From NCBI GenBank assembly GCA_020342025.1, contig CP070840.1, forward strand, positions 1,364,721 to 1,372,292: a stretch of 7,572 nt of DNA, in the 5' to 3' direction. Positions 5,173 through 7,572 of the stretch are shown here, piece by piece. Source of the stretch: Deltaproteobacteria bacterium (GTDB lineage: Bacteria; Desulfobacterota; DSM-4660; Desulfatiglandales; HGW-15). Every line of letters begins with the position of its first letter. The first letter of the stretch is position 1. The notes beneath the pieces were generated by a model. It did not search any database. It had not been told where the DNA came from and worked only from the letters and a program-made list of their open reading frames with translations. Position numbers and translations under genes: made by a program.

Positions 5173-7035
5173 ATGGCCAAACTAGATCTTGTAGAGATAT
5201 TTAAGAAACGAACCCGCCACCCATTTCGGCCAAGGGCTTCTGATGTCATTAGTAAGCTTTTTCCGGATTTTAAACCCTTCAACAAGACGGGGGAGGCCCT
5301 TGTGGAAGGCACCTGCCTTTTCCTTAATAAACAGCTTTTTGTCATCGGACAGCAGAAGCCGAAGCCCTCGGATCTGCAGAGCAGTGATGATCTAAAAAAG
5401 CTGAATTATGGCATGATGACCTCTGATGATCACGCGCAAGTTCTTACGCTACTAAAAGAAGCAAAAAAATCAGACCCAGAGAAGACGGTTATTTTCTCCT
5501 TGATAGACACCTATGGCGCGGACATTTCCATGTATTCAGCGCAGCGTTTTCAGGCCTTTTTCATTTCGCATCTCATTCGGGAGTTCTTGAGTATCCCCAT
5601 CCGGACAATTTCTTTGGTCTTGGGAGAGGGGGGCAGCGGCGGGGCTCTCGCCATCCAGGTCACAGACGTAAGAGGACAAATGGATGACGCCCTTTATGCG
5701 ACCGCTCCGCCCGAAAGCATGGCCTCTATTGTCTTTCGTGATCCCACTCGCATCAGCGACGCACTCTCCATCCTGAAGCCAAGTGCCAGAGACCTCAAGC
5801 GCCTAGGGGTCGTTGATCGTATCGTGCCCTCCCCAGAAGAGGTGACCAACTGCCAGGAAATGGCGGATAACATCAAGCAGTTTCTGATCAAATCAATCAA
5901 AGACCTTTCCCGTTCACGAATCAAGAAGCTGATCAAGAAGCGGGAGACAAGGGCGAAGAGATATGGCCTCTCAAAAGAGAGTGGAACCCTTTACGACATA
6001 AAACGCTACATTGAGACCCCAATAAAAAAGGCTTTCCACAAGCCGCCTCCGAACATCAAGATCGTAAACTACTCCAGTCTCACAGAGGTAAGCGATAACT
6101 ATGGGAAAGTGGAACAACAAGAGACCACGAATGAGTTCATCGAATGTGGGGCTGTACATGGGAAAGAGAAGCGGGAAAGAGGTTGCGGAAAACTCATCCC
6201 CCTGGAGACATTTCTTGAGAATTACCACGTCTGTCCAGAGTGTGGATATTCATATATCCTGGGCGCGGAAGGATGGATAGACTGTCTTGCTGACACGGGA
6301 ACCTTTCACGAGCTTTATCGCAACTTGACCGTTGAGCAATTGTTGGATGAAGAGGCTATTACCGATTATTACCGCGATTTTCTGGCTAAGCAAGAGGGCC
6401 GCTCCCACTTCAAGGAATCCCTTGTTGTGGGCAGTGCCAGGATACACCATTTTCGAGTGGTCATGGCCATAAGTGAATTTTACTACTGTGGTGGATCCAT
6501 GGGGGTCGTCTTCGGAGAAAAATTTAGAAGGGCCGCAGATTATGCAATTCAGGAAAATCTGCCGTTTATCAGCCTTTGCTGTTCAGGAGGAGCAAGGCTC
6601 TATGAAGGGATATCGGCCCTCATGCAGATGGTCAAGACCATAGAGTCGGTCAACCGGCTGAAAAGGCACGGCCTTCCCTATATTTCCGTCCTAGCAGATC
6701 CCGCCACTGGGGGAGCGATCGCCAGCTATGCCGCCCTTGGGGATGTGATCATCGCTGAGCCCGGAGCCCTCGTCATATTCGCTGGACCCAGGGTTATGAA
6801 GTCTCGGGGATTCGAGGTGGAGGAGAAGCTGGTCCGTTCAGACTATTTGCACCAGATATCAGGTGATTTATACGACCAGCTGGACTATTATCATAATTTG
6901 AGAGGTATACAGGAAATTTCAGAGAGGAAAGGCATGAAACTGGCTATCGCCAAGTATCTGGAGTTATATAAACGGACCAACTATCGGGCAAGGCGGAAAC
7001 CAAAGAAAAAGGGCACCAAATCTCACCTATTTTAA
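5173..7035 (+). CDS. Acetyl-CoA carboxylase carboxyltransferase, fused alpha-beta (AccA-AccD)
   Basis: The 620-residue protein joins both carboxyltransferase halves that are separate in most bacteria. Residues about 12-225 are AccA-like: RHPFRP, LFVIGQQKP (55-63), LNYGMM, and the oxyanion block GEGGSGGALAI (151-161), then PPESMASIVFRD and LGVVDRIVPSPEE. A charged linker of roughly 95 residues follows. Residues about 322-585 are AccD-like: a zinc ribbon, CGGSMGVVFGEK (439-450), SGGARLYEG (471-479), LADPATGGAIAS (507-518) and GALVIFAGPRV (531-541). The expected role is transfer of carboxylate from carboxybiotin to acetyl-CoA, giving malonyl-CoA. Oddities: the order is alpha then beta; the AccA block usually reading DTPGAYPG is DTYGADIS (112-119); the first zinc knuckle is C325-x12-C338 instead of CxxC, while C354-x2-C357 is normal; and the C-terminus ends in a lysine/arginine-rich tail (597-617). 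ATG 5173 has GGAAG about 10 nt upstream. Another acyl-CoA substrate is possible. Confidence 0.88.
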   Translation: MAKLDLVEIFKKRTRHPFRPRASDVISKLFPDFKPFNKTGEALVEGTCLFLNKQLFVIGQQKPKPSDLQSSDDLKKLNYGMMTSDDHAQVLTLLKEAKKSDPEKTVIFSLIDTYGADISMYSAQRFQAFFISHLIREFLSIPIRTISLVLGEGGSGGALAIQVTDVRGQMDDALYATAPPESMASIVFRDPTRISDALSILKPSARDLKRLGVVDRIVPSPEEVTNCQEMADNIKQFLIKSIKDLSRSRIKKLIKKRETRAKRYGLSKESGTLYDIKRYIETPIKKAFHKPPPNIKIVNYSSLTEVSDNYGKVEQQETTNEFIECGAVHGKEKRERGCGKLIPLETFLENYHVCPECGYSYILGAEGWIDCLADTGTFHELYRNLTVEQLLDEEAITDYYRDFLAKQEGRSHFKESLVVGSARIHHFRVVMAISEFYYCGGSMGVVFGEKFRRAADYAIQENLPFISLCCSGGARLYEGISALMQMVKTIESVNRLKRHGLPYISVLADPATGGAIASYAALGDVIIAEPGALVIFAGPRVMKSRGFEVEEKLVRSDYLHQISGDLYDQLDYYHNLRGIQEISERKGMKLAIAKYLELYKRTNYRARRKPKKKGTKSHLF

Positions 7036-7086
7036 AAAGAGCCCACCTAATTTACCAAGTTTGATTGTCTGGGAAATGCCTTTTTT

Positions 7087-7115
7087 GCGTCCCGGCAAAA
7101 GCGGTGCTGGGACGC
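7087..7115. terminator. Strong hairpin between convergent genes (atypical terminator)
   Basis: GCGTCCCGGCA (7087-7097) and TGCTGGGACGC (7105-7115) form an 11-bp stem with one G-T pair and a 7-nt loop, between two genes that end toward each other (7035 and 7138). The T-run (7081-7086) precedes the stem on the plus strand, so neither strand has the U-tract after the hairpin that an intrinsic terminator needs. Its position still suggests a role at the transcript ends, for example as a 3'-end stabiliser or a Rho-assisted stop. Confidence 0.45.
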
Positions 7116-7137
7116 TGTATAAAATCGTGAGGAGATC

Positions 7138-7440
7138 TTATAAATTATCCAAGAATTCCCTGAGGCCAGGCCGGAGGTAAACTCGACTGAGATCAAATCG
7201 GTTTACGGCCTTTGCCAACGTCTGGATCTTATCCTCAGTGGCAGCCGCAGAGTTGAGAATCAGGACATATTCTCCTTTTATCCGGCAGAGGCCTCCTGGA
7301 AAAAAACTGCCTTCCCTCTTTAAAGGTTCGTCGCGAATTTCTATTCCCAATGCGTGAGCCAATTCCTCAAGCTGGCCCAGAAGGGTATCCTCATCCAATC
7401 TGGCTTCCCCCTTCGAATACTCCAAAATCTCGTATCGCAA
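7138..7440 (-). CDS. Conserved-looking hypothetical protein, 100 residues
   Basis: I do not recognise a named family. The protein is small, soluble and has an ordered look: an N-terminal helix RYEILEYSKGEARLDEDTLLGQLEELAHALGI (2-33), a beta-rich middle with FFPGGLCRIKGEYVLILNS (46-64) and a C-terminal helical part ending YLRPGLREFLDNL. The GGLCRIKGEYVLILN strand-turn-strand suggests a compact alpha/beta domain. The start is uncertain: TTG 7440 is the only start-like codon, has no good ribosome-binding site, and lies seven codons after the stop of the dehydrogenase gene in the same reading frame. It very likely belongs to the same transcript as that gene. Confidence 0.65.
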   Translation of the reverse strand: MRYEILEYSKGEARLDEDTLLGQLEELAHALGIEIRDEPLKREGSFFPGGLCRIKGEYVLILNSAAATEDKIQTLAKAVNRFDLSRVYLRPGLREFLDNL

Positions 7441-7458
7441 GGCACGGTATGCCCGGTC

Positions 7459-7572
7459 CTACTGGCTCAACCTCTTCATATCGTCCACCAGTCCCTGGAC
7501 CGCTGCAGCCGAACTGTGAAGGGCCTTTTTCTCTTCATCGGAAAGCTTCACCTCCATAACCTCCTCTATGCC
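7459..7572 (-). CDS. mdh: Malate/lactate dehydrogenase family, C-terminal end (cut by window edge)
   Basis: The last 37 residues of a gene entering from the right edge are visible, ending in TAG (7459-7461). They read GIEEVMEVKLSDEEKKAL and then HSSAAAVQGLVDDMKRL, which matches the characteristic C-terminus of LDH-type malate dehydrogenases: a strand 'GVEKIxEIxL', then 'TDEEKAAL' and the final helix 'SAxAVxELVxxLKKL'. The enzyme interconverts malate and oxaloacetate with NAD in the cytoplasm. Malate versus lactate specificity depends on residues outside the window; malate dehydrogenase is favoured from the style of the tail. The next open frame, ending at 7138, follows in the same frame and is probably co-transcribed. 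Confidence 0.8.
   Translation of the reverse strand, partial: GIEEVMEVKLSDEEKKALHSSAAAVQGLVDDMKRLSQ

Overview
The window looks like bacterial chromosome of moderate GC with short intergenic spacers, ATG/GTG/TTG starts and clear Shine-Dalgarno sites. Several proteins resemble versions I associate with Desulfobacterota (former Deltaproteobacteria): the inositol-3-phosphate synthase, the zinc-knuckle Nudix protein, the DUF4213/DUF364 protein and a fused acetyl-CoA carboxylase carboxyltransferase. The lineage is an inference from protein style, not from a marker gene.

Layout. (1) Bases 1-1187, minus strand: the start of inositol-3-phosphate synthase (runs off the left edge) with its own sigma70-like promoter, preceded by a cytoplasmic-looking alpha/beta-hydrolase lipase. 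(2) Bases 1188-2156 hold no gene but are rich in inverted repeats: a small GNRA-capped hairpin, a nested hairpin, a 216-bp foldback with 30-nt arms, and a 290-bp MITE-like element with TA-flanked terminal inverted repeats and a nearly full-length fold. (3) Bases 2157-3387, plus strand: a DUF4213/DUF364 protein and an unrecognised 136-residue protein. (4) Bases 3397-4621, plus strand: a strong promoter with an inverted repeat in its spacer, then a CDP-alcohol phosphatidyltransferase of the phosphatidylinositol-phosphate-synthase type, overlapping a Nudix hydrolase by 4 bp. (5) Bases 4622-5172: non-coding, with a 127-bp structured hairpin element and a candidate promoter. (6) Bases 5173-7035, plus strand: a 620-residue fusion of AccA-like and AccD-like carboxyltransferase domains. 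(7) Bases 7138-7572, minus strand, convergent: a small conserved-looking protein preceded in the same reading frame by the C-terminus of malate/lactate dehydrogenase, which enters from the right edge.

Functional reading. Inositol-3-phosphate synthase makes the head group and the CDP-alcohol phosphatidyltransferase carries the signature of enzymes that attach inositol phosphate to a CDP-activated lipid. Together they suggest phosphatidylinositol-type lipid synthesis, uncommon in bacteria outside Actinobacteria. The carboxyltransferase fusion would feed malonyl-CoA to fatty acid synthesis, giving the window a loose lipid theme with the lipase, although the genes are in separate transcription units. 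I see no tRNA, rRNA, CRISPR array, intact transposase or defence system.
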